Part shown: positions 8,188 to 23,326 of the stretch, piece after piece
Position numbering within the stretch: the stretch's first letter is position 1
Layout: each line of letters begins with the position of its first letter
Origin: Sphingomonas sp. 28-63-12
GTDB lineage: Bacteria; Pseudomonadota; Alphaproteobacteria; Sphingomonadales; Sphingomonadaceae
Assembly (NCBI GenBank): GCA_002281535.1
Contig: NCGD01000028.1
Span: 1 to 33,869 of the forward strand
Length of the DNA: 33,869 nucleotides
Reading direction: 5' to 3'
Program-made: the position numbers and the translations under genes
Notes under the pieces: model-generated
Told to the model about the DNA's origin: nothing
The model's input: the letters and a program-made list of their open reading frames with translations, nothing else
Databases searched by the model: none

Positions 8188-8216
8188 AAGCTATGGTTGA
8201 CACTCGATAGTGTCAA
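8188..8216 (-). promoter_or_regulatory. bchG promoter, TTGACA-N17-TAGCTT
   Basis: On the minus strand TTGACA (8216-8211) and TAGCTT (8193-8188) are 17 bases apart, and the bchG ATG follows six bases after the -10. The -35 is one arm of a perfect inverted repeat: TTGACACT (8197-8204), a 4-base spacer, then AGTGTCAA (8209-8216). Two near-matches to the PpsR consensus flank it: CGT-N12-ACA at 8184-8201 and TGT-N12-TCA at 8211-8228. The same promoter architecture recurs before ppaA. Confidence 0.6.
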
Positions 8217-8254
8217 ACCAAATTGTCACTCAATCGGGCCGATCCGCCGGATTT

Positions 8255-9685
8255 TCAATTAGGGTCTGACACCAGATTACCCAGCCCGTGCCGATGCAAT
8301 TTCGAATAGAGACTCTGCCGGCTGACCCCGAGGATTTCGGCGGCAGATGCCCTGTTATCCGAAGTATAGGCAAGCGCCGCTTCGATACAGAGCCGCTCGA
8401 TCAGATCGGTCGATTCTCGGACGATGTCCTTCAGCGACATGCGGCCCACCAATTCGGTCAACTGTTCGACCGAACGCGGCAATTGCTGGTTGGTGGCCGG
8501 AGTCTCGCGCAGGCGGCGGCCGACATTGCGGATCGCAAAGCCATAGCACTCGCCTTCCCCCATCGGCGCCGACACCGCCGACACCTCAACCTCTTCCTGG
8601 TTGCCCGCCGCGCCACGGAACACCGCTGATACGTTGCGTACCGCGCCATGCTCCCGGAGCTGGCTGATGATCAGATCGAGATCGATGCCCGGCCGCCCGA
8701 GCCAGTCGCCGAGCTTCAGCCCGCGCAGCCGATCGATCGACGCCATTTCGGTAAGTTCGACGAAGGCAGCATTGCCCGTCATCACGCCCAGATCGCGATC
8801 GACCAGCACAAAGGCGTCCGGCATGCGTTCGATGACGTCGACCAGCTTGGCATCATGCTGATGGCCCTCGACCGGGGCATCGACCGCCGCGATCCGCACC
8901 AGCAGCAATGCGGTGCGCGCCTGGCGGAACAGCCGCGCCGAGAAAATGGCCTCGATCGCCTGGTTCTTGAGTCGCAAGGTGACCGGCGCGATATCATCGG
9001 CCGCTTCGGCTGCACCGAGATGCGCAACAAAGGCTTCGCGGTCCTTGGGATCGACCAGGCCGCTTACGAGCTGGTCGCTGAGCGCTCCTTCCTTGCTGCC
9101 GAACAGCCGGTGCGCGGCCGGATTGGCTTCGCGGATCCGTCGGGTGATCGCGTCGACGATCAGCACCGGCTCGGCAGCCATGTCGAACAACAGCCGATAG
9201 CGGGTTTCAGCCTGACGCAGCCGGACATAGTCGCGCTCAAGCGATTGCTGGGTTTGCAACAGCCGCTGCTGCATGGTCGCGGCGGCGCGCATGTCTCGGC
9301 CAATCGCGATCAGCTGACCGCCCCGCCCCAGGCTGATCATCATATAGCGCACCGGCAAATCGCCCTCGGGGCCGATGTGGTTGACCTGCCGCCAGCGTCC
9401 GGGCTCGCCGGCCAGCGCCGCCACGAGCATCTCAAGGACCTTGCCTTTGCTGTCGCCAACGACGCTGTCCGCCCAGGGCTTGCCGATCCATTCCGCCAGA
9501 CCGGCGCTCATCAGCTCAGTTTCGGCGATCGCGACATCGATAACGATGCCATCAGCGTCCAGGACAAACGCCACGTCGCCGACCGAGCCAAGCAGGGCGG
9601 CGGTTACGTTAGCCGGCAGCGCGCCCGGTATCTGATCGGGGAGCGAGAATGGACGCTGCCTGGGAGGAGCGAGATGCTTGTTCAT
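8255..9685 (-). CDS. ppsR: Redox-responsive photosynthesis repressor PpsR/CrtJ
   Basis: The protein is 476 residues from ATG 9685; the open frame continues upstream only to a TTG. The order is an N-terminal PAS-like domain (about 20-130), a Q-rich helix (MQQRLLQTQQSLERDYVRLRQAE), two PAS domains (RYRLLFDMAAEPVLIVDA onward, and ERMPDAFVLVDRDLGVM onward) and a C-terminal Fis-type helix-turn-helix (RASAAEILGVSRQSLYSKLHRHGL). In Rhodobacter this protein represses bch, crt and puc genes at TGT-N12-ACA sites in oxygen. There are only two cysteines; C433 sits just before the HTH (RLCIEAAL), at the position of the redox-active Cys of CrtJ/PpsR. It follows ppaA by 49 bases and probably shares its promoter. 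Confidence 0.95.
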   Translation of the reverse strand: MNKHLAPPRQRPFSLPDQIPGALPANVTAALLGSVGDVAFVLDADGIVIDVAIAETELMSAGLAEWIGKPWADSVVGDSKGKVLEMLVAALAGEPGRWRQVNHIGPEGDLPVRYMMISLGRGGQLIAIGRDMRAAATMQQRLLQTQQSLERDYVRLRQAETRYRLLFDMAAEPVLIVDAITRRIREANPAAHRLFGSKEGALSDQLVSGLVDPKDREAFVAHLGAAEAADDIAPVTLRLKNQAIEAIFSARLFRQARTALLLVRIAAVDAPVEGHQHDAKLVDVIERMPDAFVLVDRDLGVMTGNAAFVELTEMASIDRLRGLKLGDWLGRPGIDLDLIISQLREHGAVRNVSAVFRGAAGNQEEVEVSAVSAPMGEGECYGFAIRNVGRRLRETPATNQQLPRSVEQLTELVGRMSLKDIVRESTDLIERLCIEAALAYTSDNRASAAEILGVSRQSLYSKLHRHGLGNLVSDPN

Positions 9686-9734
9686 CGACGAGCCGCCGCA
9701 CTCCTTGCGCACTTGAGCAAAACACAACCAATAC

Positions 9735-10625
9735 TCAGACAGCAGCCGCGCTGATCAGTGTATCGACCAAATCCACAGCGACTTGAACCGCGACCTTTGC
9801 GTCGGGCGCCGTGCCATCGGCACCGAGCCTTACCGCAAGGTCAGGGTCTTCAACGAAAATCCTGCCGCCGACCATCACGCAAAGGCGCGGATTCCTCGAT
9901 ACGTTTCGCAACGTAGCAATAACCGACGGCAGGGGCGCAATATGGTAGTCACATGTAATCGTCAATCCGATCAGGTCAAACCATTCACCCGCCACGCGTT
10001 CCAGAAGATCGGGAGTAGATGCCTCGCTCATGCGATCGGTCAGCCAGCCTTCGCGGGAGAACAGCTCTTCGATCACCACCGTGCCAAAGCTGTGCTGATC
10101 GCCCATCAGCGACGAAAATAACGCCCGTCGCCCCGGCCCGACCTGGCGGTCAATCGGCAGCCGCGCGCTCAGTTCATGAACAATTTCCTGCAGCCGCCAC
10201 AGCCCCATCGTCACGTCGACAAAATCGCAGCGGTCATCTTCCCAATATTCGCCAAGCCGCCGGGCGGCCGGCGCCAGGAGATCGACCAGCAGCGCATCGA
10301 TGCCAACGCCGCGGCGCAAGATCACTTCGACATATTCAAGCAGCGCATCGGCCTCAACCTGAAGCGACAGCGGCGCGAAGCCATCGACTTCTTCTGCCGT
10401 AATTTGGTCAGAATCGCCGCGCGCCGCTGGCTTGATATGAATTGGGTGTGATGCCACGAGCCGCGGGATAATTTCGCGCTCGACCAGCTTAGACAGCGAG
10501 GCATCGTCTTGCGCATTCTTGGCCAAGATCGATGGCGGGTCCAGCCGGACATCTGCGTCGCGGACTGGCTGCTTCTTGCGGTAGACAGAGGCAAGCTGGG
10601 CCCCAAATTCCAGTAATGAAGCCAT
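9735..10625 (-). CDS. ppaA: PpaA/AerR-type cobalamin-binding antirepressor
   Basis: This is a 296-residue protein. The middle region (about 90-155) has the helical cap with LGEYWEDD and the W143...H150 pair typical of light-sensing B12 proteins. It is followed by a B12-binding domain with GDQHSFG (175-181), a variant of the DxHxxG cobalamin motif with H178, and GGRIF near the end. AerR/PpaA proteins bind adenosylcobalamin and modulate CrtJ/PpsR in light. The start at 10625 is preceded by GGGGAG with a nine-base gap. The gene lies next to ppsR and divergent from bchF, the standard PGC position. Two tandem promoters and a palindrome lie upstream. Confidence 0.93.
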   Translation of the reverse strand: MASLLEFGAQLASVYRKKQPVRDADVRLDPPSILAKNAQDDASLSKLVEREIIPRLVASHPIHIKPAARGDSDQITAEEVDGFAPLSLQVEADALLEYVEVILRRGVGIDALLVDLLAPAARRLGEYWEDDRCDFVDVTMGLWRLQEIVHELSARLPIDRQVGPGRRALFSSLMGDQHSFGTVVIEELFSREGWLTDRMSEASTPDLLERVAGEWFDLIGLTITCDYHIAPLPSVIATLRNVSRNPRLCVMVGGRIFVEDPDLAVRLGADGTAPDAKVAVQVAVDLVDTLISAAAV

Positions 10626-10650
10626 TCCCGAGCGCTCCCCGCCAAATCGG

Positions 10651-10671
10651 ACGCAAATGAAGAATTTGCGT
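10651..10671. promoter_or_regulatory. Perfect 8-bp inverted repeat in the ppaA leader
   Basis: ACGCAAAT (10651-10658), GAAGA, ATTTGCGT (10664-10671) form an exact dyad ending 26 bases before the ppaA ATG and within the predicted leader of both ppaA promoters. It could be an operator or an RNA hairpin. It does not match the PpsR consensus, and the binding factor is unknown. Confidence 0.5.
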
Positions 10672-10709
10672 TACGGGACATCATGTTTGATCTGGCCCCG
10701 GCGACTCGA

Positions 10710-10738
10710 AAGCTATGCCGAATTTTTGCGGCTGACAA
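10710..10738 (-). promoter_or_regulatory. ppaA proximal promoter P2, TTGTCA-N17-TAGCTT
   Basis: On the minus strand TTGTCA (10738-10733) and TAGCTT (10715-10710) are spaced by 17 bases. The -10 lies in an 11-base direct repeat (AAGCTATGCCG at 10710-10720 and 10744-10754, plus strand), so P2 is a near copy of P1 displaced by 34 bases. The predicted leader is about 80 bases. Confidence 0.45.
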
Positions 10739-10743
10739 TATGG

Positions 10744-10772
10744 AAGCTATGCCGCACCGCACCATCTGTCAA
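10744..10772 (-). promoter_or_regulatory. ppaA distal promoter P1, TTGACA-N17-TAGCTT
   Basis: On the minus strand TTGACA (10772-10767) and TAGCTT (10749-10744) are 17 bases apart, identical in both hexamers and spacing to the bchG promoter. The -35 overlaps the left end of the double PpsR-like operator 10767-10800, so binding there should affect ppaA-ppsR as well as bchF. Confidence 0.55.
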
Positions 10773-10800
10773 AATATTTGGACGTCAGTTTAGGTTGACA
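10767..10800. promoter_or_regulatory. Double PpsR-like operator shared by ppaA and bchF
   Basis: TGT (10767-10769), 12 bases, ACGT (10782-10785), 12 bases, ACA (10798-10800). This is two one-mismatch TGT-N12-ACA sites (TGT-N12-ACG and CGT-N12-ACA) joined at a central ACGT. The outer arms TGTCAA and TTGACA are exact complements and coincide with the -35 boxes of ppaA P1 (minus) and bchF (plus). Confidence 0.5.
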
Positions 10801-10824
10801 CTTTGCCGGAGCCTGCCTTAGTCT
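10795..10824 (+). promoter_or_regulatory. bchF promoter candidate, TTGACA-N18-TAGTCT
   Basis: TTGACA (10795-10800) and TAGTCT (10819-10824) are 18 bases apart. The -10 is poor against TATAAT but shares TA...T with the TAGCTT of the neighbouring promoters. It would start transcription near 10831, giving about 36 bases of leader if the GTG at 10867 is used, or a leaderless message from the ATG at 10831. Confidence 0.45.
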
Positions 10825-10866
10825 CGCCGCATGAGATCAGACGATCAACGCCGGGGAGCGACGCGG

Positions 10867-12758
<1,892 letters not shown>

Positions 12759-12763
12759 GGCCC

Positions 12764-14324
12764 ATGCAGCTGACCGTCTGGACCTATGAAGGACCGCCCC
12801 ATGTCGGCGCGATGCGGATCGCCACCGCGATGGAGGGCGTTCACTACGTGCTCCACGCGCCGCAGGGCGATACCTATGCCGACCTGCTCTTCACGATGAT
12901 CGAGCGCCGCAACAAGCGGCCGCCGGTTACCTACACGACCTTCCAGGCGCGCGATCTGGGCAAGGACACCGCCGAGCTGTTCCAGTCCGCCGCGCGCGAC
13001 GCGTTCGAGCGTTATCAGCCACAGGCAATCCTGGTGGGTGCGTCTTGCACCGCCGAACTGATCCAGGACGACCCCGCCGGTTTGGCAGAGGCGATGCGGC
13101 TGCCCATTCCCGTCGTCGCACTTGAGTTGCCAAGCTATCAGCGCAAGGAAAACTGGGGCGCGGCCGAGACCTTTTACCAGCTCGTTCGCGCGATTGCCGA
13201 CAAGGATGTCCGCCCTGCCCCGCGCGAGGGGCGCCGCCCGTGCGTCAACCTGCTCGGGCCGACCGCGCTTGGTTTTCGCCACCGCGACGACATTATCGAG
13301 ATCACGCGGTTGCTTGAGTCGATGGGCATCGACATCAATCTGGTCGCGCCGCTCGGCGCCAGCCCTGCCGACATCAAGCGCATCGGTACTGCCGATTTCA
13401 ACATCCTGCTCTACCCCGAGATCGCCGATACTGCCGCGCGCTGGCTGGAAAAAACCTTCGGACAAAAGACCGTCCGGACGATCCCGATCGGCTACGGCGC
13501 GACGCGCGATTTCGTCAACGAGGTCGCAGCCCTGGCCGGGGTCGATCCGGCATCGGCGCTCGATAAATCCAACATGCCCTGGTGGAGCCGCTCGGTCGAC
13601 TCGACCTATCTCACCGCCAAGCGGGTCTTCATCTTCGGTGACGCCACCCACGCCATTGCCGCCGCCCGCGTGGCACGCGACGAGCTTGGCTTCGAGGTCG
13701 TCGGTCTTGGCTGCTACAACCGCGAATTTGCCCGCGACCTGCGCGATGCCGCCAAGCTTTACGGCGTCGAGCCGCTCATCACCGACGATTATCTCGAGGT
13801 CGAAGACGCGATCGCCGCGCTGCAGCCCGAACTCGTGCTCGGCACGCAAATGGAGCGCCACATCGCCAAGCGGCTGCGCATCCCTTGCGCGGTGATTTCC
13901 GCTCCCGTCCATGTCCAGGATTTTCCAGCGCGCTATTCCCCGCAAATGGGGTTCGAGGGCGCGAATGTGCTGTTCGATACCTGGGTCCATCCGCTGGTGA
14001 TGGGGCTGGAGGAGCATCTGCTGACGATGTTCCGCGACGATTTCGAGTTCAGCGACTCGGCGGGTGCGAGCCATCTTGGCCATGGCAGCGCTGCCCCGAA
14101 GGCTGTGATCGCCGAGGAAGAAGCCGTCGACGACAGCCCCCTGGCCCCGGTCGCCGAGCCCGAAGTCATCGCGGCACGCGGCTGGACCGCCGAGGCCGAG
14201 AAGGAGCTGATGAAAATTCCCTTCTTCGTGCGGGGCAAGGCACGGCGGAATACCGAGAAATACGCGACCGAAATGGGCCTGGAGGCGATCACCCTCGACA
14301 CGCTCTATGACGCAAAGGCTCATT

Positions 14325-14335
<11 letters not shown>
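12764..14335 (+). CDS. bchB: Dark-operative protochlorophyllide reductase subunit B
   Basis: This 523-residue partner of BchN starts [13 protein letters not shown], with the unusual cluster ligand Asp36 in APQGD (32-36). [12 protein letters not shown] is conserved in the nitrogenase-like fold. The C-terminal 50 residues ([19 protein letters not shown]) are the small PCP_red domain, joined by an acidic/Ala-rich linker ([18 protein letters not shown]). It starts five bases after bchN and overlaps bchH by 11 bases. Confidence 0.97.
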
Positions 14336-19679
<5,344 letters not shown>

Positions 19680-19683
<4 letters not shown>

Positions 19684-21128
19684 AGGCTGGCCGCGCGACC
19701 AGGTTCTGGATGCAGGCGGGAACGAAGTTCCTGCCCTTCGCCGATGCAGCAACCGATGCGTTGCCGCTCAACCGGCTACTGCGCCTGTCGCTGTTCCAGG
19801 TGTCGGTTGGCATGGCCTTCGTGCTGCTGAATTTCACGCTGAACCGGGTGATGATCGTCGAACTCGGCGTGCCCGCCACGTTGGTCGCGGCGATGGTGGC
19901 CCTGCCCCTCCTATTCGCGCCCGCTCGCGCGCTGATCGGGTTCAAGTCGGACAATCACGCCTCGGTCATCGGCTGGCGCCGCGTGCCCTATATTTGGATG
20001 GGTACGCTGTTCCAGTTTGGCGGGCTGGCGTTCATGCCATTTGCGCTGTTGCTGATGTCGGGCCGCGGCGCGCTGGGCAGCGGTGTCGAGATTGGCACGG
20101 CGGCGGCCTGCCTGTCCTTCTTGATGGTCGGCGCAGGCATGGCCCTTGTCCAAACCGCCGGCCTGGCCCTCGCCACCGATCTGGCGCCAGAGGCGAGCCG
20201 CCCGCGCGTGGTCGCGCTGCTGTACGTCATGCTGCTGGTCGGCATGTTTTTCAGCTCGGTCTTGCTCGGCAATCTGCTGCACGACTTCGATCCCAACCGG
20301 CTCGTCGGCGTCATTCAGGGCACCGCTGTCGTCACCGCGATCATCAATCTCACCGCCTCCTGGAAGCAGGAAGCCCGCGTTCGCGGCGGGACCAAACGCG
20401 ATCCCGATGCCGATTTCTCTTCGGATTGGCGCGCTTTCGTCGCCCCCGCCCGCACGCGTCGGCTGCTGGTCGCGCTTGGGCTTGGTGCTGCCGGTTTTGG
20501 CATGCAGGATATCCTGCTTGAACCCTATGGCGGCCATGTGCTCGGGCTCAGCGTTGGCCAGACGACGGCGTTGTCGGCCTTGTGGTCGGCCGGCATGATC
20601 GGCGGCTTTGCCTATGCCGCGCGTGCGCTCGCCCGCCATGCCGATCCGCACAAGATTGCCGGTTTCGGTGCGTTGGTCGGCATCGCCGCCTTTGCCATGG
20701 TCGTCTTTTCGGCGCCGCTCGCGTCGCCAGCGATGCTGTGCGTTGGGGTCGGCGGCATCGGCCTTGGCGGTGGCTTGTTCGCCATTGGTACCCTGATCGC
20801 GACGATGGATCTGGCGCTGCCCGGCAAGGCCGGCCTGGCGCTCGGCGCCTGGGGCGCCGTGCAGGCCAGCGCTGCCGGCGTCGCCATCCTGCTGTCGGGG
20901 GCGCTGCGCGACAGCGTCGGCGCGCTCGCCATGTCAGGCCGCCTGGGGGCTGGCATGATCGATCAGGCCACGGGCTACAGCTTCGTCTGGCATGTCGAAA
21001 TCGGGCTGTTGTTCGCGACACTTGTCGCGCTTGGCCCGCTCGCCCGCCGCATTCATCACCCTGCGTATCGAGACCGTCTCGGCCTCAGTGATTTTCCCCT
21101 TGAAGGATTGAAAGAAGGAACGGTCTGA
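19680..21128 (+). CDS. lhaA: Light-harvesting 1 assembly protein LhaA (PucC family)
   Basis: This 482-residue major facilitator-type membrane protein has about 12 helices. The start LNRLLRLSLFQVSVGMAFVLLNFTLNRVMIVELGVPA and the segment KSDNHASVIGWRRVPYIWMGTLFQFGG are typical of LhaA/PucC. LhaA helps assemble LH1 around the reaction centre. The position bchM-lhaA-puhA is standard. It overlaps bchM by four bases, and its stop shares one base with the puhA ATG (TGATG). It is a paralogue of bch2 in this window. Confidence 0.95.
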
Positions 21129-21898
21129 TGCACTTACAAGTCACACATGGGATTGACGTGGCGCTGATCGTCCTCAACGCCTTTTTCCTCTTTTTCCTGG
21201 GGCTGGTCGTCTACCTGCGCCGCGAGGATCGGCGTGAGGGTTATCCGCTCGAACATGAGCTGACCGGCCGCCTCGAAAGCGAAGGCGGGCTGATCCTCAC
21301 CGCGCCGACCAAGAGCTTCAAGCTGCCCTTCGGCCACGGCACAGTCACCGCCCCCACCAAGGGCCGCGAGCCTGTGCAAGTGCCGGGTGCGCGCAAGTCC
21401 GACTGGTTCGCCGGCGCACCGATCGAGCCGACCGGCAACCCGCTGGTCGATGGCGTTGGTCCCGCCGCCTTTGCCGAACGTGCCAAGCGCCCCGATCTCG
21501 ATTGGGAAGGCCATCCCCGGATCGTGCCACTCAGCTCCGCCGAAGGCTTTTTCCTGGAGCGCAAGGATGCCGATCCGCGCGGCTATACCGTTGTCGCCTA
21601 TGACGGCAAAAAGGCCGGTACCGTCAGCGACATCTGGATCGACAAGGCCGATCGCATGATCCGCTACCTCCAGGTCGATACCGGCGCCCGCCAGGTGTTG
21701 ATGCCGATGACGGTATCCTCGGTCAGCCGCGCCGGCCAAACGGTTACGACCACGTCGATCACCGCTGCGCAATTCGCCGATGCACCAGCGATCGAGGGCG
21801 CCAATGTGATCACCTTGTACGAGGAAGAGCGCGTTCAGGCCTATTTCGGCGGCGGCTATCTCTATGCGACCGCCGCCCGTTCGGAGCCACTGATATGA
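21128..21898 (+). CDS. puhA: Photosynthetic reaction centre H subunit
   Basis: This 256-residue protein has a single N-terminal transmembrane helix (about residues 10-29, ALIVLNAFFLFFLGLVVYL) followed by RREDRREGYPLE and a large cytoplasmic beta-barrel domain. Characteristic stretches are KSFKLPFGHG, VPLSSAEGFFLERKDADPRGYTVVAYDGKKAGTVSDIWID and QVLMPM. The H subunit caps the L/M core and shapes proton uptake to QB. AAGGA precedes the ATG by eight bases. The stop overlaps puhB by four bases. Confidence 0.97.
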   Translation: MHLQVTHGIDVALIVLNAFFLFFLGLVVYLRREDRREGYPLEHELTGRLESEGGLILTAPTKSFKLPFGHGTVTAPTKGREPVQVPGARKSDWFAGAPIEPTGNPLVDGVGPAAFAERAKRPDLDWEGHPRIVPLSSAEGFFLERKDADPRGYTVVAYDGKKAGTVSDIWIDKADRMIRYLQVDTGARQVLMPMTVSSVSRAGQTVTTTSITAAQFADAPAIEGANVITLYEEERVQAYFGGGYLYATAARSEPLI

Positions 21899-22548
21899 TG
21901 ACGGAGTATGAGGTGGAGCCGGTCCCCGGCCTGCCGGGGCTGCTGCCCAAGGGCGAAACGATCATCTGGCAAGGCGGCCCCAATTGGCGGGTGCTGGCGC
22001 GCACGGCGTTCCATACCGGCACCGTCGCGGTCTATTTTGCCGGGCTGACCGCATTCGCGCTGGGCGCTGCGCTTTGGCGCGGTGTCGAGGCCCCGTCAGA
22101 TCTGGCCGGCGTCGGAATCACCGTCGGTGGCATGGTCATCGGCCTGGCGCTGCTGCACCTGCTGGCCTGGGGCGTGGCGCGCACAACGATCTACACGCTG
22201 ACCGATCGTCGCATCGTCCTGCGCTTCGGCGTCGCGCTGCCCAAATGCATAAACCTGCCGCTCGGCATCATCGGCAATGTCGATCTGCGCCACCGGACGC
22301 ACGGCACCGGCGATCTGGCGATCAAGATCACCGGCGAACAGCGGCTCGGCTATGCAGCACTCTGGCCGCATGCCCGGGCCTGGCATTATGTCGAACCGCA
22401 ACCGATGATGCGCGCTGTGCCCGATATCGACACCGTCGCCACGCTGATGGCGCGTGCGTGCCTGTCGATCCAGACCGATGGCCGCGTCGTCCCGATCGAA
22501 ACCGCGACACGTCGCGCGCAGGCAGAAGAACAGGCAGTCGCCGCATGA
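21895..22548 (+). CDS. puhB: Photosynthetic complex assembly protein PuhB
   Basis: The protein is 217 residues. The N-terminal part (PGLPGLLPKGETIIWQGGPNWRVLARTAFH) and the PH-like segment TIYTLTDRRIVLRFGVALPKCINLPLGIIGNVDLR are the recognised PuhB features. Two transmembrane helices lie near 45-63 and 72-90. PuhB aids reaction-centre assembly in Rhodobacter capsulatus. It overlaps puhA and puhC by four bases each. Two consecutive ATG codons occur at the start (21895 and 21898). Confidence 0.94.
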   Translation: MMTEYEVEPVPGLPGLLPKGETIIWQGGPNWRVLARTAFHTGTVAVYFAGLTAFALGAALWRGVEAPSDLAGVGITVGGMVIGLALLHLLAWGVARTTIYTLTDRRIVLRFGVALPKCINLPLGIIGNVDLRHRTHGTGDLAIKITGEQRLGYAALWPHARAWHYVEPQPMMRAVPDIDTVATLMARACLSIQTDGRVVPIETATRRAQAEEQAVAA

Positions 22549-23033
22549 CCACCGCACCGCATTCCCATCATGTCGATGTGCCCAAGGGCGCACTGATCAT
22601 GGCCGGCTTCCTTGTCGTCTCGTCGATCGCGATCACCAGCGCCGCCCGGCTGCTGCAAATGCCCCCTGCCGCCTCACCCGCGTTGATGCGCGCCGAACAA
22701 AAGGTCGCGCCGGTCGCCACGCGCCAATTGCGCTTCACCGATCGTGCCGATGGCGCGGTGGTGATCGAGGATGTCGGCACCGGGAATACTGCGCGCTTGG
22801 TCGAACGCGGCAGCAATAGCGGCTTCATTCGCGGGGTAATGCGCGGGCTCGCGCGCGAACGGCGGATGCGCGGCATCGATTCGCAGCCGGCCTTCAATTT
22901 GACGTTGTGGAAGGATGGCGAATTGTCGTTGACGGATACCGTCACAGGGCGTTCAATCGAGCTCAATTCCTTTGGGTCGACGAACCGCGCGACGTTTCTC
23001 GATCTGCTCACCCGCCCGGAGACTCCCCGGTGA
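22545..23033 (+). CDS. puhC: Photosynthetic complex assembly protein PuhC
   Basis: This 162-residue protein has a short His-rich N-terminus (HSHHVDVPKGALIMAGF), one membrane helix (about 15-35) and a periplasmic domain with LRFTDRADGAVVIED and FGSTNRATFLDLL, as in PuhC. PuhC promotes LH1-RC assembly and reorganisation. Its frame is also open upstream inside puhB, but the ATG at 22545 overlapping the puhB stop is the coupled start. The stop overlaps the GTG of the next gene. Confidence 0.92.
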   Translation: MTTAPHSHHVDVPKGALIMAGFLVVSSIAITSAARLLQMPPAASPALMRAEQKVAPVATRQLRFTDRADGAVVIEDVGTGNTARLVERGSNSGFIRGVMRGLARERRMRGIDSQPAFNLTLWKDGELSLTDTVTGRSIELNSFGSTNRATFLDLLTRPETPR

Positions 23034-23326
23034 TTGCCTTTTCACGAACGCGGTTCGACACACCCTGCCGGATCGAGATCGAAAACAGCCATGAGCATTT
23101 TCACGCGCATGTCGAGCTTGACGGCGGCGTGGCGATCCGCCCGGGCGACAAGGTCCGCGTACACGGCGACCCGATCATGATCCCGTTCGGCCAAAGTGCG
23201 ACGTTTGACCGTATTGCCACGGTGGAGCGGGCGACGCCAATCGAGCGGCTATGGACCAAATTCGCCGGCCATTTTGAAATGACCGAACTCTACGAAGTCA
23301 GCTTTACCCCTGGGAGGCTCGCATGA
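23030..23326 (+). CDS. bciE: Small protein directly upstream of acsF; probable BciE-type cyclase subunit
   Basis: This 98-residue soluble protein starts at GTG 23030, which overlaps the puhC stop (GTGA) and has GGAG eight bases upstream. The frame is open further upstream, but that part is antisense-like noise over puhC. Notable stretches are [37 protein letters not shown] and the end [21 protein letters not shown]. It overlaps the acsF ATG by four bases. Alphaproteobacterial AcsF is known to need a small partner, BciE, encoded in the PGC; position, size and coupling suggest this is it. I name it from context more than from sequence recall. Confidence 0.68.
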   Translation: MIAFSRTRFDTPCRIEIENSHEHFHAHVELDGGVAIRPGDKVRVHGDPIMIPFGQSATFDRIATVERATPIERLWTKFAGHFEMTELYEVSFTPGRLA

